The translations under genes and the position numbers were made by a program. Source: Xanthomonas sp. 3793 (lineage in GTDB: Bacteria > Pseudomonadota > Gammaproteobacteria > Xanthomonadales > Xanthomonadaceae). Taken from it: a stretch of 64,000 nucleotides of DNA. The DNA is taken from the NCBI RefSeq assembly GCF_024806835.1, contig NZ_JANTYU010000003.1:248001-312000 (forward strand), written 5' to 3'. Of the stretch, positions 29,899 through 41,907 are shown one piece after another (within the stretch, counting starts at the first letter, position 1; each line of letters opens with the position of its first letter). The notes below the pieces were generated by a model that saw only the letters and a program-made list of their open reading frames with translations, ran no database searches and had not been told where the DNA came from.

Positions 29899-30344
29899 GT
29901 CCGGGGAACCGTGTCAGAAACGGGGCTGCAGATTGTAACGGAGCTGATGGGCCGGCGCCGGACCTGGCGTGGGTGGGCCACCAATCTGTCGGCTGACGCG
30001 TCGCAGGGACTGCCCCGATTCGGCACATTCCGGCCCGATGCGGCAACGGCGAAGACGGATGGCGATGCCAGCAGGAAGTGCGGCGCACAGCTGTCGCCGG
30101 CCTGGGTAACAGCGCGCGTGCGAGGTCAGCAGCGTTGGCCGACGCCGGTCCGCCGCTGCTCCAACTCCACAACCCCTGCGGCCAGCCTGAGCGCGGCTGA
30201 CAAAACGGCGGTGCTCACCACCAGGCGGGCGCGGCCGGTGCCGGGTGCGGCATGGACCACGCGTACACGCCGGCTCCTTTGCGCCATCCATGCCCATCTG
30301 ACGACTGCCCGCTATGTTTGTCAGCCGCTCCAGCCCCGAAACGC
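29899..30344. other. Gap upstream of purL without a recognised gene
   Basis: About 450 bases between purL and the dsbC hairpin. The only open frames are Arg/Pro/Gly-rich and look like by-products of high GC. The purL promoter must lie here but no clear -35/-10 pair stood out. No purine riboswitch-like fold was recognised. Confidence 0.4.
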
Positions 30345-30378
30345 AAGAGGCCGGAATGCATGCGCATTCCAGCCTCTT
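30345..30378 (-). terminator. Probable terminator after dsbC
   Basis: A 15-bp stem with one mismatch (AAGAGGCCGGAATGC / GCATTCCAGCCTCTT) and a 4-base loop lies 68 bases past the dsbC stop. The following minus-strand bases are only partly T-rich (GCGTTTC), so its strength is uncertain. Confidence 0.6.
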
Positions 30379-30445
30379 GATCGATCACACCAACCGCCGC
30401 AGCGGCCAGCCTCCAGGCAGCATCATCGCGCCGCCAACGGATCCC

Positions 30446-31249
30446 TCAGCGGCTGCCGCCGGCAGTGGTGACCGCGCGCTTTTCCAGCGCTTCGCGCAGC
30501 TGCGCCGGCGGCAGATAGCCACCGAGCTGGGTGCCGTCCGGCGCGAAGATCGCCGGGGTGCCGTTGACGCCCAGACGCTGGCCCAGCGTGTATTCCATCG
30601 ACACCGGGTTCTTGCAGTCCTTGGAGTTCACCGGCTGGCCCGACTTGGCTGCGGTCAGCGCCTGCTTGCGGTCGGCCGCGCACCACACCGCGATCATTTC
30701 CTTGTGGTCCTGGCTGCCCAGGCCCATGCGCGGGAAGGCCAGGTATTCCACCGCGATGCCCTGCTTGTTGAGCTCGCCGATCTCGCTGTGCAGCTTGCGG
30801 CAGTAGCCGCATTCCACGTCGGTGAACACGGTCACGGTGTACTTGGGGTTGGCCGGCGCGAACACGATGCGGTCGGCCTTGGGCACGGTCTCCAGCTGCT
30901 TGCGGCGATACGCCAGCAGGCCCGGGCTGGCGGCGAACTGCTTGTTCTGGATGTCGAACGGCTGCGCCTGGATCAGGTAACGGCCGTCATCGCTGACGTA
31001 CAGCACCTGCCCGCCGACCACCACTTCGCGGAACCCGGGGAACGGCGCGGCGCCGATGTAATCCGGCTTGAAGTCCGGGTCCAGGGCCTTGAGGGCGGCG
31101 CCGACGCGCTGATCCACATTGCCGGTCGCGGCGGGGGCGGCAGCGGCGGCTGGCTTGGCGCCGGCGTTGCTTGCCGCAGGCTGCGACGATTGTGCGCAGG
31201 CGGTAAGGCTGAGCGCGCCCAGCAGCGCGGCGATGGCAAGACGATACAT
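30446..31249 (-). CDS. dsbC: Thiol:disulfide interchange protein DsbC-type isomerase, probable lipoprotein
   Basis: The product is 267 aa. It has a signal sequence with a lipobox (LSLTAC, Cys18), so it is probably anchored to a membrane rather than free in the periplasm. A Pro/Ala-rich spacer (about 20-43) leads to the DsbC/G dimerisation domain (about 44-115) and a thioredoxin domain with the active site C147-G-Y-C150 (DVECGYCRK). The second structural cysteine pair is seen in VWCAADR and KDCKNP, and the cis-Pro loop in VNGTPAI. It should repair wrongly paired disulfides in exported proteins, which would include secreted T2SS cargo. DsbG is the main alternative, but CGYC and the second cysteine pair favour DsbC. 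Confidence 0.9.
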   Translation of the reverse strand: MYRLAIAALLGALSLTACAQSSQPAASNAGAKPAAAAAPAATGNVDQRVGAALKALDPDFKPDYIGAAPFPGFREVVVGGQVLYVSDDGRYLIQAQPFDIQNKQFAASPGLLAYRRKQLETVPKADRIVFAPANPKYTVTVFTDVECGYCRKLHSEIGELNKQGIAVEYLAFPRMGLGSQDHKEMIAVWCAADRKQALTAAKSGQPVNSKDCKNPVSMEYTLGQRLGVNGTPAIFAPDGTQLGGYLPPAQLREALEKRAVTTAGGSR

Positions 31250-31694
31250 TCACGCATCCAGTGGAATCGGGGTAGCTCGATTCTCGCACAGGGTGGATGA
31301 AGCCTGGCAGCGGCCGCGACAGTTTGTTCGCTCGCTCGCCGGCGAGTTCGTGGCACTCCCGGTCCGGACAGGCGGATTGTTGCGCTTGCTGTCGCTGCGT
31401 CAGCGCTTGCGGGCATTGACGCGGGAGTCGGCACGGCGGGATTGCCGGTGACGGCCGTCGCGCCCGGGTGCGCTCCTACGTGTGTGATCCCGGGTGTGCT
31501 TTGCTTGCTGTCCTGCGGCAATTCTCCGTGGCCTGGGAGCCGGCCATGGCGCTGTTACGCAGCATCAGGCGTGGCGTGCGACTTCCTTGGGGCGCAAACC
31601 TCGGCCACGATGCGGCAAGGCAAGCGCTGGCAACACCTGACCGATAACCAGCGTGGCGCATCGCATTCCGCGCGTCACGTTCTATGCTGTGGCG
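31250..31694. other. Divergent gap between dsbC and xerD
   Basis: About 445 bases. It must hold the start signals of both genes. No frame in it has protein-like composition and no RNA gene was recognised. Confidence 0.4.
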
Positions 31695-32666
31695 ATGTCA
31701 GCCAGCAGCCCTGCCGAACGTCGCCAACTCACCCAACAGCTGCCGCCGGTGCAGGCGGCCGATACCGCCGCCATCGAGCGCTTTCTGGATCGCTTGTGGG
31801 CCGAGCAGGGCGTGGCGCGGCAGACGCTGGACAGTTACCGGCGCGACCTGGAAGGGTTGGCACGGTGGCGCGACGGTGCCGGCGGTGGATTGCTCGGCAT
31901 CGATCGGTCGGTATTGTTCGATTACCTGCGCTGGCGGACCGAGGCCAGGTACTCGCCGCGCAGCAATGCCCGGCTGTTGTCGACGTTGCGGGCCTTCTAC
32001 GGCCTGTGCCTGCGCGATGGCGTGCGCAGCGATGATCCCACTGCCCTGCTCGACCCACCCCGGTTGCCGCGCTCGCTGCCCAAGGCGCTGACCGAAACCC
32101 AGATCGAGGCCTTGCTGGCGGCGCCGGATGTCCAGGCACCGCTTGGCCTGCGCGACCGCGCCATGCTCGAGTTGATGTACGCCGCCGGCCTGCGGGTCAG
32201 CGAGCTGGTGAATCTGCCGGCGGTGGGCGTCAACCTGCGCCAGGGCGTGCTGCGAGTGACCGGCAAGGGCAGCAAGGAGCGCCTGGTGCCGCTGGGCGAA
32301 GAGTCGCAGCATTGGCTTGAGCGCTATCTGCATGAGGCGCGCCCGCTGCTGGCCGGTCACAAGGCCGTGGCCGCAGTCGACGGGCAGGTGCCGTTGTTCA
32401 TCGATGCGGCACGCCAGCCGCCCAGCCGTCAGCACTTCTGGACCTTGGTCAAACGCTATGCGGCGGTGGCCGGCATCGACCCGGCCACGGTCAGCCCGCA
32501 CGGCCTGCGCCACAGTTTTGCGACCCACCTGCTCAACCACGGCGCAGACCTGCGCGCGCTGCAGATGCTGCTGGGCCACAGCTCGCTATCGACCACCCAG
32601 ATCTACACGCTGGTGGCAAGGCAGCACCTGCAGAAGCTGCACGCCAAGCATCACCCTCGCGGTTAG
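31695..32666 (+). CDS. xerD: Site-specific tyrosine recombinase XerD
   Basis: The product is 323 aa from the ATG at 31695 ([12 protein letters not shown]). An earlier ATG at 31653 would add 14 residues with no ribosome site. The N-terminal SAM-like core-binding domain (about 25-115) is followed by the catalytic domain with Arg (GLRVSEL), Lys ([12 protein letters not shown]), His-x-x-Arg ([12 protein letters not shown]), His ([11 protein letters not shown]) and the Tyr nucleophile (QIYT). It ends HAKHHPRG, as XerD does. With XerC it resolves chromosome dimers at dif. The motif order and the tail favour XerD over XerC. Confidence 0.95.
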   Translation: MSASSPAERRQLTQQLPPVQAADTAAIERFLDRLWAEQGVARQTLDSYRRDLEGLARWRDGAGGGLLGIDRSVLFDYLRWRTEARYSPRSNARLLSTLRAFYGLCLRDGVRSDDPTALLDPPRLPRSLPKALTETQIEALLAAPDVQAPLGLRDRAMLELMYAAGLRVSELVNLPAVGVNLRQGVLRVTGKGSKERLVPLGEESQHWLERYLHEARPLLAGHKAVAAVDGQVPLFIDAARQPPSRQHFWTLVKRYAAVAGIDPATVSPHGLRHSFATHLLNHGADLRALQMLLGHSSLSTTQIYTLVARQHLQKLHAKHHPRG

Positions 32667-32995
32667 CGAACCTAGCGCAAGACCCAGCACGCGCGCCGCA
32701 TTCACTCGCGCGCATCACACAGGCAGGAGCGCACCTGGGCGCGACGCTGTCATCGGAAAGCCCTTAGGTCACACGTGCCCGGATCCCAAGCACGGCCTGG
32801 GTGACACGAGACGGCGCGAGCCCACATTGTTTCCGTAGCGCCTGGACCGCAGCGGCGACAGCCCCTGCGCCGCCACCGAGGCTCTGGCCGCAGCCACCTG
32901 GCGGACCGCACAGCCAGCGTCGGCCGCTGTGCGTTGGGGACTGCATTAGTGCAGCGCGGCGTTGCCGCATCGCTGGCGCCGGCTATGCTCGCGCC
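32667..32995. other. Gap between xerD and the RDD-family gene
   Basis: About 330 bases of GC-rich sequence. The RDD gene frame is open back to 32801, but that part is Arg/Pro/Ala-rich and not membrane-like. Nothing else was recognised. Confidence 0.35.
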
Positions 32996-33463
32996 ATGAC
33001 TTCGATCGCCGCATCCGATTCCCCACGACCGGCCGCCCTGCTGCACTGGCGGCTATTGTCGATGTGCTACGACGCCTGGCCAGTGCTGGCGCTGTGGATG
33101 TTGATTTCGGCCGGTTTCACCCTGGGTTTCACCCTGGCCGGGCACCCGGCGCGCGAAAACATCGCACCGTTCAGTGCCTGGCAGTGGCTGCTCTGGCTGT
33201 GCTGCTGGGTCGCCGCCGGGGTGTACGCCACGCTGAGTTGGCGCCGCGGCGGCCAGACCCTGGGCATGCGTCCCTGGCGACTGCAGCTGGTCGGCCCGCA
33301 AGCCTCCTGGCGCGCGCTGTGGATCCGCTTTGCGGTGGGCACGCTGTCGCTGGCCTTGGGCGGACTAGGATTCTGGTGGGCCTGGGTCGATCGCGATCGG
33401 CTGACATGGCACGACCGCGCCAGCGGAACCAGAGTGCAGCGGATGGTCAGACCCAAGGCCTAG
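32996..33463 (+). CDS. RDD-family inner-membrane protein
   Basis: The product is 155 aa from the ATG at 32996 (MTSIAASDSPRP). Three or four hydrophobic segments are visible: about 25-45 (WPVLALWMLISAGFTLGFTL), 60-80 (WLLWLCCWVAAGVYA) and 110-135. The family signature is present as an early Arg (LLHWRLLSMCYDAW), the TLGMRPWRLQLVG loop after the second helix, and the closing DRLTWHDRASGTRV, which is the usual end of RDD domains. The function is unknown; some relatives affect ion transport or envelope processes. The next gene, at 33781, is on the other strand. Confidence 0.85.
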   Translation: MTSIAASDSPRPAALLHWRLLSMCYDAWPVLALWMLISAGFTLGFTLAGHPARENIAPFSAWQWLLWLCCWVAAGVYATLSWRRGGQTLGMRPWRLQLVGPQASWRALWIRFAVGTLSLALGGLGFWWAWVDRDRLTWHDRASGTRVQRMVRPKA

Positions 33464-33780
33464 CCTATGGCGCTCACCGCCGCGCCGGTGCAGCCGATGC
33501 TCGATGCGACAGGGGCGACCCGCATGCTCAGGTTCTGAGCGCGCCGTCCGCACCCACCTGATGATTGGCTCGCTACGTCTTCCTGGTGGCTCACACTGTC
33601 AGCGGCGCTACGCGGCACGCGCACGGCGTGAGGGACGCACAACCGGGACCAGACCACAGCGACTTTCAAGCCACCGGCCTGACGGTTGGATGTGGATGTG
33701 GCAGCGACGGACCGGCCCCCGCGAATCCAGCTAATCGAGGTCGCGTTATAGACAAAAGCAGGGCGGCAGCAGAGTGAAAC
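33464..33780. other. Convergent gap between the RDD gene and the small lptG-linked gene
   Basis: About 317 bases. No convincing gene, and no hairpin with a T-run was picked out. Confidence 0.35.
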
Positions 33781-34110
33781 TCACTGTCCGCGCCCATCCG
33801 TATTGGATGGGTCTTTCCAAGCCGGGCCATGGTCTCTGAAGGTGTTCTCCAGCGCACGGCCCAACAGATAAAGCGCCAGGAACATGGGCGCCACCATCAG
33901 CGTATAAGCCGTCGCCCAGGATAGCTGGACCGGCAGGCGCGTCAGGCCCAGGCCATCTGCAACCATCATCTGCAACATCACTGGCAGTTGCTTCCACACC
34001 AGTTGGCTTTTGTAGTCGACCTGCGGGTCGTGCGCAAAGCGCTGACAGAACGCAATCAGTGCCGCATACGGCACGCACATCGCCAATCCGGTCAGGCTCA
34101 GCCGGCGCAC
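33781..34110 (-). CDS. Small predicted membrane protein translated with lptG
   Basis: The product is 109 aa from a GTG at 34110, one base after the lptG stop (TGA-C-GTG). I do not recognise the family. There are two clear hydrophobic segments, about 8-24 (TGLAMCVPYAALIAFC) and 65-87 (SWATAYTLMVAPMFLALYLLG), with a charged loop between and a hydrophilic tail. The composition is protein-like, with Met, Tyr, Gln and Lys in normal amounts, unlike the Arg/Ala-rich by-product frames nearby. Tight spacing suggests it is the last gene of lptF-lptG. A role with the Lpt exporter would be guesswork. Confidence 0.6.
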   Translation of the reverse strand: MRRLSLTGLAMCVPYAALIAFCQRFAHDPQVDYKSQLVWKQLPVMLQMMVADGLGLTRLPVQLSWATAYTLMVAPMFLALYLLGRALENTFRDHGPAWKDPSNTDGRGQ

Positions 34111-34111
34111 G

Positions 34112-35218
34112 TCAGCTACTTCGCCGCCGGAACAACCATGCCGACACGCCCAGCATCACCATCGGCGGCAGTGCGTAGGCGATGCGGTAATCGAGCTTGA
34201 GCGCGCCTGCCATGCGGCCGAAGAACAGCTGCAGCAGCCAGAAGCCGAGCGCGAACAGGATGCCCAGGAACAGCCGCTTGCCCAGGCCGCCGCTACGCAG
34301 CGAACCGAACGAGAACGGAATCGCCGCCATGCACAGCGCCAACACGTTGAGCGGGTAGAACCAGCGGCTCCAGTACTGATCCTCGTAATCGCGCGCATCC
34401 AGGCCGTTGCGGCGGCGGTACTCGATGCTCTGCTCCAGCTCGTGCGCGGAGAGGTTGCGCGGCTTGGCCAGGCCGGCCGCCAGCGCCGCCGGGCTCAGCT
34501 GCGATTGCCATGGCAGCTCGGGGAAGGTTTCGCGCTGCACCGAGCGTTCCTGGAAGGTATCGCGACGCACCTGGCGCAAGGTCCAGCGGCCGTCGCGATG
34601 CTCGGCCACGGATGCGTAGGTGAGCTGCTGCAGCCTGCCGTTGGCGTCCAGGTGATACAGCCGCACATCGTGCAGGTCGAGCGCGGTGCCGCCGCCGTCG
34701 AGCAGCTTTTCTTCGCCGCTGAGCGCATTGAGGAAGGTGTCGCCTTCGCGTGCCCACAGGCCCGAATAGCGCGAGGACGCCATACTGTTGTTGTAGCGGG
34801 CGCTGGCCTTGAGCGTATCGGCCTGGTTCTGCGCCCAGGGGCCCACGGTCTCGCCGCTGATCACCATGGAGGCGGTCAGCAAGGCCATCGCTGCGACCAC
34901 CGAGGCCGACATGCGCTTGCGCGAGACGCCCAGCGCCCGCAAGGCGGTCAGCTCGGATGTGGCCGCCAGTTGGCCCAGGCCCATCAACGCGCCGATCACT
35001 GCGGCGGTCGGAAACAGGGTATAGGCGCGACGTGGCACGGTGTAGGCCACAAAGGCCACCGCGTGACCGAAGCTGTAGCTACCCTGGCCGATGTTCTTGG
35101 CCTCGCTGGCAAACGCGTTGACCAGGTCCAGCCCCAGCAGCACCGCCCAGGTCAGAAGCACGGTGAACAACACCGCGCGACCGACGTACCAATCATGGAC
35201 CCGCGGGGTCAGCCTCAT
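34112..35218 (-). CDS. lptG: LPS export ABC transporter permease LptG
   Basis: The product is 368 aa from the ATG at 35218, an ATGA overlap with the lptF stop. The YjgP/YjgQ fold is visible: three N-terminal membrane segments (about 14-36, 60-80 and 98-120), a large periplasmic beta-jellyroll (about 130-265) and three C-terminal segments (about 275-365). LptG and LptF form the inner-membrane channel of the LptB2FGC complex that extracts lipopolysaccharide and passes it to the periplasmic bridge. LptB and LptC are not in this window. The earlier in-frame ATG would lie inside lptF and adds Gly/Ala-rich sequence only. Confidence 0.95.
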   Translation of the reverse strand: MRLTPRVHDWYVGRAVLFTVLLTWAVLLGLDLVNAFASEAKNIGQGSYSFGHAVAFVAYTVPRRAYTLFPTAAVIGALMGLGQLAATSELTALRALGVSRKRMSASVVAAMALLTASMVISGETVGPWAQNQADTLKASARYNNSMASSRYSGLWAREGDTFLNALSGEEKLLDGGGTALDLHDVRLYHLDANGRLQQLTYASVAEHRDGRWTLRQVRRDTFQERSVQRETFPELPWQSQLSPAALAAGLAKPRNLSAHELEQSIEYRRRNGLDARDYEDQYWSRWFYPLNVLALCMAAIPFSFGSLRSGGLGKRLFLGILFALGFWLLQLFFGRMAGALKLDYRIAYALPPMVMLGVSAWLFRRRSS

Positions 35219-36297
35219 GCGCCCGCCCTCGGCCGACGCACGCGGCCATCGCGCGCATACGCCCAGACCGCCACCGTCAGCAGCGGCAGCGTCAGCCACC
35301 ACAAGCCCAGCGCAGCCGGGGTCTTGCCATTGGCGATCCACTGGGTGCCGACGATCATCAGGTTGGTGCCCACCATGTAGGCCAGGAAGGCCAGCATGAT
35401 CCGGCCGTAACGCTGCTGCCGCGGCGCGCTGCGCGACAGCGGCAGGGTCAGCAGGGCGAACGCCAGCGCCAACAGCGGCGGCGCCAGGCGCTCATGCAGC
35501 TGCGCGCGCGCCGCCGGACGCTCATCGGACAGCAGCTGGGTGGTCCACATCACTTCCGGGTCGTTGGCGTCGTGGGTGCGGGTGCGGTCGGGCAAGGCCA
35601 CGTCGTTGCTGGCGAACTTCATCAAACGGTAGTCCAGGGTGTCGCCGGCGGCCGGGCCTTCGATGCGGTAGCCGTCCTCCAGGCGCAGGTAACGGTCGGT
35701 CTTGCCTTCGAAGAACATCGCGCCACGTTCGGCAGTGACCACGTCCAGGCGGTCGTCCTTCTGCCGTTGCATGAAGACCTTGCCCAGGTTCTTGCCGTCG
35801 GCCGAGATGGTGGTCAGGTACACCACCCCGCCGCCGGACAGCGGGGTGAACTTGCCCGACTCCAGGCCGGCCATCAGCACGCTGCGGTTGGCGTCTTCCA
35901 GCATGGTTTCGGCGGTGCGGCTGGCCCACGGACCCAGCCACAGCGAGCACAGCCCGATGATCACCACTACCGGCACCACCAGCATCAGCATCGGCCGCAA
36001 CATGCGCCTTGGGCCTACGCCAATGGCGGTGATGACGGCCATTTCTGAATCGCGGTACAGCCTTGCCAGGGCCAATAACAGGCCCAGCATCAGCGCCAGC
36101 GGCAGGATGATCGGCAGGTAGGCTACGAACTGCAGGCCCACCTGGGACAGCAGCAAGCGAGCAGGGATGCGGCCATCGGCGATATTGCCGAGGATATCCA
36201 CCAGCACGCCGCCGACGCTGACGACCAGCAGCACGATCAAGGTGGCCAGGAAGCTCTGGGTGAAATCGCTAAGCAGATATCGATCGAGCTTCGGCAT
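35215..36297 (-). CDS. lptF: LPS export ABC transporter permease LptF
   Basis: The product is 360 aa starting MPKLDRYLLSDFTQSF, typical of LptF (MIIxRYLxxE-like). Membrane segments lie near 15-38, 55-78 and 98-122, then a periplasmic domain, then three more at about 270-345. It pairs with LptG. Its start faces pepA across a 107-base divergent gap, which is the common arrangement of lptF and pepA in gammaproteobacteria. Confidence 0.95.
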   Translation of the reverse strand: MPKLDRYLLSDFTQSFLATLIVLLVVSVGGVLVDILGNIADGRIPARLLLSQVGLQFVAYLPIILPLALMLGLLLALARLYRDSEMAVITAIGVGPRRMLRPMLMLVVPVVVIIGLCSLWLGPWASRTAETMLEDANRSVLMAGLESGKFTPLSGGGVVYLTTISADGKNLGKVFMQRQKDDRLDVVTAERGAMFFEGKTDRYLRLEDGYRIEGPAAGDTLDYRLMKFASNDVALPDRTRTHDANDPEVMWTTQLLSDERPAARAQLHERLAPPLLALAFALLTLPLSRSAPRQQRYGRIMLAFLAYMVGTNLMIVGTQWIANGKTPAALGLWWLTLPLLTVAVWAYARDGRVRRPRAGA

Positions 36298-36404
36298 AGG
36301 GTGGGCTTGTTTTAAACTCTCGGATTCGTTCGCGGCGTCGCCAGCCTAGTGCGGTTGGCGTAAACAGCCCGCGATTGTACGGATTTGCCTACGGAATCTG
36401 ATCA
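36298..36404. promoter_or_regulatory. Divergent promoter region of lptF and pepA
   Basis: This 107-base gap must contain both promoters. It is more AT-rich than its neighbours around 36300-36325 (GTTTTAAACTC). No pair of boxes could be assigned with confidence. Confidence 0.45.
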
Positions 36405-37889
36405 ATGGCCCTGCAATTCACCCTGAACCAAGACGCGCCGGCAAGCGCCGCCGTCGACTGCATCGTGGTTGGCGTGTTCGCCGACAAGACCCTGTCGCCC
36501 GCTGCGCAGGCGCTGGACAGCGCCAGCCAGGGCCGTTTGACGGCGCTGGTGGCACGTGGCGATGTGGCTGCCAAGACCGGCAGCACCACCCTGGTCCACG
36601 ACCTGCCCGGCGTGACCGCTCCCCGTGTGCTGGTGGTGGGGCTGGGCGAGGCCGGCAAGTTCGGCGTGGCGCCCTACCTCAAGGCGATCGGCGATGCGAC
36701 CCGCGCGCTCAAGACCGGCGCGGTCGGTACCGCCCTGCTCACCTTGACCGAATTGCCGGTCAAGGCGCGCGACAGCGCCTGGAACATCCGCCAGGCGATC
36801 ATCGTCAGCGACCATGCCGCCTACCGCTACACCGCCACGCTGGGCAAGAAGAAGGTCGACGAGAGCGGCCTGACCACGCTGGCGATCGCCGGCGACGACG
36901 CCCGCGCGCTGGCCGTGGGCGTGGCCACCGCCGAGGGCGTGGAGTTCGCCCGCGAGCTGGGCAACCTGCCGCCGAACTACTGCACCCCGGCCTACCTGGC
37001 CGACACCGCGGCCGCATTCGCCGGCAAGTACGCCGGTGCCGAAGCCGAGATCCTGGACGAGACCCAGATGGAGTCGCTGGGCATGGGCTCGCTGCTGTCG
37101 GTGGCCCGCGGCTCGGCCAACCGCCCGCGGCTGATCGTGCTGAAGTGGAACGGCGGCGGCGACGCGCGTCCCTATGTGCTGGTCGGCAAGGGCATCACCT
37201 TCGACACCGGCGGCGTCAACCTCAAGACGCAGGGCGGCATCGAGGAAATGAAATACGACATGTGCGGCGGCGCCAACGTCATCGGCACCTTCGTCGCCAC
37301 GGTCAAGGCCGAGCTGCCGATCAACCTGGTGGTGGTGGTGCCGGCGGTGGAAAACGCTATCGACGGCAATGCCTATCGCCCCTCCGACGTGATCACCAGC
37401 ATGTCCGGCAAGACCATCGAAGTGGGCAATACCGACGCCGAAGGCCGCCTGATCCTGTGCGATGCGCTGACCTACGCCGAGCGCTTCAACCCCGAAGCAC
37501 TGGTGGACGTGGCCACGCTGACCGGCGCCTGCATGGTGGCGCTCGGCCACCAGACCGCCGGCCTGATGAGCAAGCACGACGACCTGGCCAACGAACTGCT
37601 GGCCGCCGGCGAGCACGTGTTCGACCGCGCCTGGCGCCTGCCGCTGTGGGACGAGTACCAGGGCCTGCTGGATTCCACCTTCGCCGACGTCTACAACATC
37701 GGCGGCCGCTGGGGCGGCGCGATCACCGCCGGCTGCTTCCTGTCGCGCTTCACCGAAAACCAGCGCTGGGCGCACCTGGACATCGCCGGCGTGGCCAGCG
37801 ACGAAGGCAAGCGCGGCATGGCCACCGGTCGCCCGGTGGGGCTGTTGACGCAGTGGTTGCTGGACCGCGCCGCAAGCGGCGCGGCGTGA
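36405..37889 (+). CDS. pepA: Leucyl aminopeptidase PepA (M17)
   Basis: The product is 494 aa. It is a cytosolic two-metal aminopeptidase that removes N-terminal Leu and other residues. The N-terminal macro-like domain (about 1-160) is followed by the catalytic domain. Metal and catalytic residues are seen in [11 protein letters not shown] (Lys, Asp), [11 protein letters not shown] (Asp) and the M17 signature NTDAEGRL (Asp, Glu, Arg). In E. coli PepA also binds DNA (XerCD sites, carAB); whether it does so here is not visible. xerD lies in the same window, 4 kb away. Confidence 0.97.
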   Translation: MALQFTLNQDAPASAAVDCIVVGVFADKTLSPAAQALDSASQGRLTALVARGDVAAKTGSTTLVHDLPGVTAPRVLVVGLGEAGKFGVAPYLKAIGDATRALKTGAVGTALLTLTELPVKARDSAWNIRQAIIVSDHAAYRYTATLGKKKVDESGLTTLAIAGDDARALAVGVATAEGVEFARELGNLPPNYCTPAYLADTAAAFAGKYAGAEAEILDETQMESLGMGSLLSVARGSANRPRLIVLKWNGGGDARPYVLVGKGITFDTGGVNLKTQGGIEEMKYDMCGGANVIGTFVATVKAELPINLVVVVPAVENAIDGNAYRPSDVITSMSGKTIEVGNTDAEGRLILCDALTYAERFNPEALVDVATLTGACMVALGHQTAGLMSKHDDLANELLAAGEHVFDRAWRLPLWDEYQGLLDSTFADVYNIGGRWGGAITAGCFLSRFTENQRWAHLDIAGVASDEGKRGMATGRPVGLLTQWLLDRAASGAA

Positions 37890-38010
37890 TTGGGGAGTGG
37901 AGATTCGGGATTCGTGCGAGCGCACGCATCCCGCCGTCCTTAGCACCTTGCAGGCAGACAGTGACCCGCTGTCACCAATCCCGAATCCCCCTCAACGAAT
38001 CCCCGCCCTG
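37890..38010. repeat. GGGATTC-type repeat copy between pepA and holC
   Basis: It opens with heptamer-like words (GATTGGGGAGTGGAGATTCGGGATTC, first half 37889-37914) and closes with inverted ACCAATCCCGAATCCCC near 37974-37990. The ends are inverted relative to each other, as in the purL copies. It fills almost the whole gap and reaches the holC start region. Confidence 0.7.
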
Positions 38011-38436
38011 ATGCCCCGTGCCGACTTCTACCTGATCGCCAAACCGCGCTTCCTCGACGAACCGCTGCGGCTGGTCTGCGAGCTGGCGCGCAAGGCCAAC
38101 GACGCCAACCTGTCCACCCTGATCCTGGCGCGCGACGCCGCGCAGGCCGAGGCGCTGGATGACCTGTTGTGGGCATTCGACGACGAAGCCTACGTACCGC
38201 ACCAGATCGCCGGCACCGACGAGGAAGACGAACTGGCGCCGGTGCTGATCGCCGCGCCCGAGTTCGCCGCACCCTCGCGCCCGCTGGTGATCAACCTGCG
38301 CGACGACCCGTACCTGGGCGCCTGCGACCGCGTGCTGGAAGTGGTGCCTGCCGACCCCGCCGCCCGCGAACCGCTGCGCGAACGTTGGAAGCAGTACAAG
38401 GCCCTGGGCCTGGAACTGACCAAGTACGACATGTGA
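38011..38436 (+). CDS. holC: DNA polymerase III chi subunit HolC
   Basis: The product is 141 aa from the ATG at 38011 (MPRADFYLIAKPRF). The frame is open further upstream but only through repeat sequence. The chi signature is FYLI at the start, then CELARKANDANLSTLILARD, DLLWAFDDEAYVPH and the closing RERWKQYKALGLELTKYDM. Chi binds single-strand-binding protein and psi in the clamp-loader complex. The pepA-holC-valS order is a conserved gammaproteobacterial arrangement and supports the call. Confidence 0.95.
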   Translation: MPRADFYLIAKPRFLDEPLRLVCELARKANDANLSTLILARDAAQAEALDDLLWAFDDEAYVPHQIAGTDEEDELAPVLIAAPEFAAPSRPLVINLRDDPYLGACDRVLEVVPADPAAREPLRERWKQYKALGLELTKYDM

Positions 38437-38637
38437 GAGGGGCGGGGATTTGGGATTGGGGATTGGTAAAAGCAGGTTTTTTGCGCATCCCAATGCTGCA
38501 TCCAACGACGAATCCTCAATAGCCTATCTTCGCTCCACCGCACCACCGCTGATGTTGATGAGTGTAGTGCCAGTGATTCTCGCCGGCCCCATGACGCAAC
38601 CAATCCCGACTCCCGAACAACGAATCCCCGCCCCACT
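38437..38637. repeat. GGGATTG-type repeat copy between holC and valS
   Basis: On the left is GGGGATTTGGGATTGGGGAT (38447-38466), ending in GGTAAAAGC; on the right are inverted CCAATCCCGACTCCCG and ACGAATCCCCGCCCC words near 38599-38636, directly before the valS ATG. It is the same end-inverted architecture as the purL copies. Confidence 0.75.
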
Positions 38638-41478
<2,841 letters not shown>

Positions 41479-41630
41479 CGCAGCGGATCGTCTCGGTGCG
41501 CCGCAACTGCACGGTCACGCATCCGTGCAAGCGGCCACCGATGCGACAGCAACACTGGGCCGGGCACTGGGCGGATCGCTCAGAGCGATGAAGGCATTCA
41601 CTGCTTGGTGATGCACCGACCATCGTGACC

Positions 41631-41738
41631 GGCCCTTGGCCGCCCACCGTCGCGGGACCTTCTGCGGCATGGATGCCGCAGAAGAGCCTCCATGGACGGA
41701 TTCACGGCGTGTCCCGCGATGGTGGGCGGCCAAGGGCC
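41631..41738. repeat. 108-bp palindromic element with 28-bp inverted ends
   Basis: The outer arms 41631-41658 and 41711-41738 are inverted copies with 27 of 28 matches (GGCCCTTGGCCGCCCACC...). Inside lies a perfect 12-bp hairpin (CTTCTGCGGCAT / ATGCCGCAGAAG, 41659-41684). It has no coding capacity. It resembles the small MITE- or REP-type palindromes common in Xanthomonas gaps. The remainder of the 41479-41907 gap before cca shows nothing else. Confidence 0.85.
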
Positions 41739-41907
41739 CTGCAGCCAAGTCGCAGACCAGACGCCTGGCGCATCATCCATCCGCAGCAATCGCTTGCAGA
41801 CACCTATCTACGCGATGCCCCCCGCCGGGCACCACACCCAAGCAAAACCCGACAGCGCTGGCCGCGCGTTGTTTCGACGCAAGCACCGCATCGGGCATCA
41901 TGGAGCG

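Noticed and set aside
29914..30297. 127-codon frame on the minus strand upstream of purL
   Set aside because: Arg/Pro/Cys-rich with no ribosome site or recognisable motif; it looks like a by-product of high GC.
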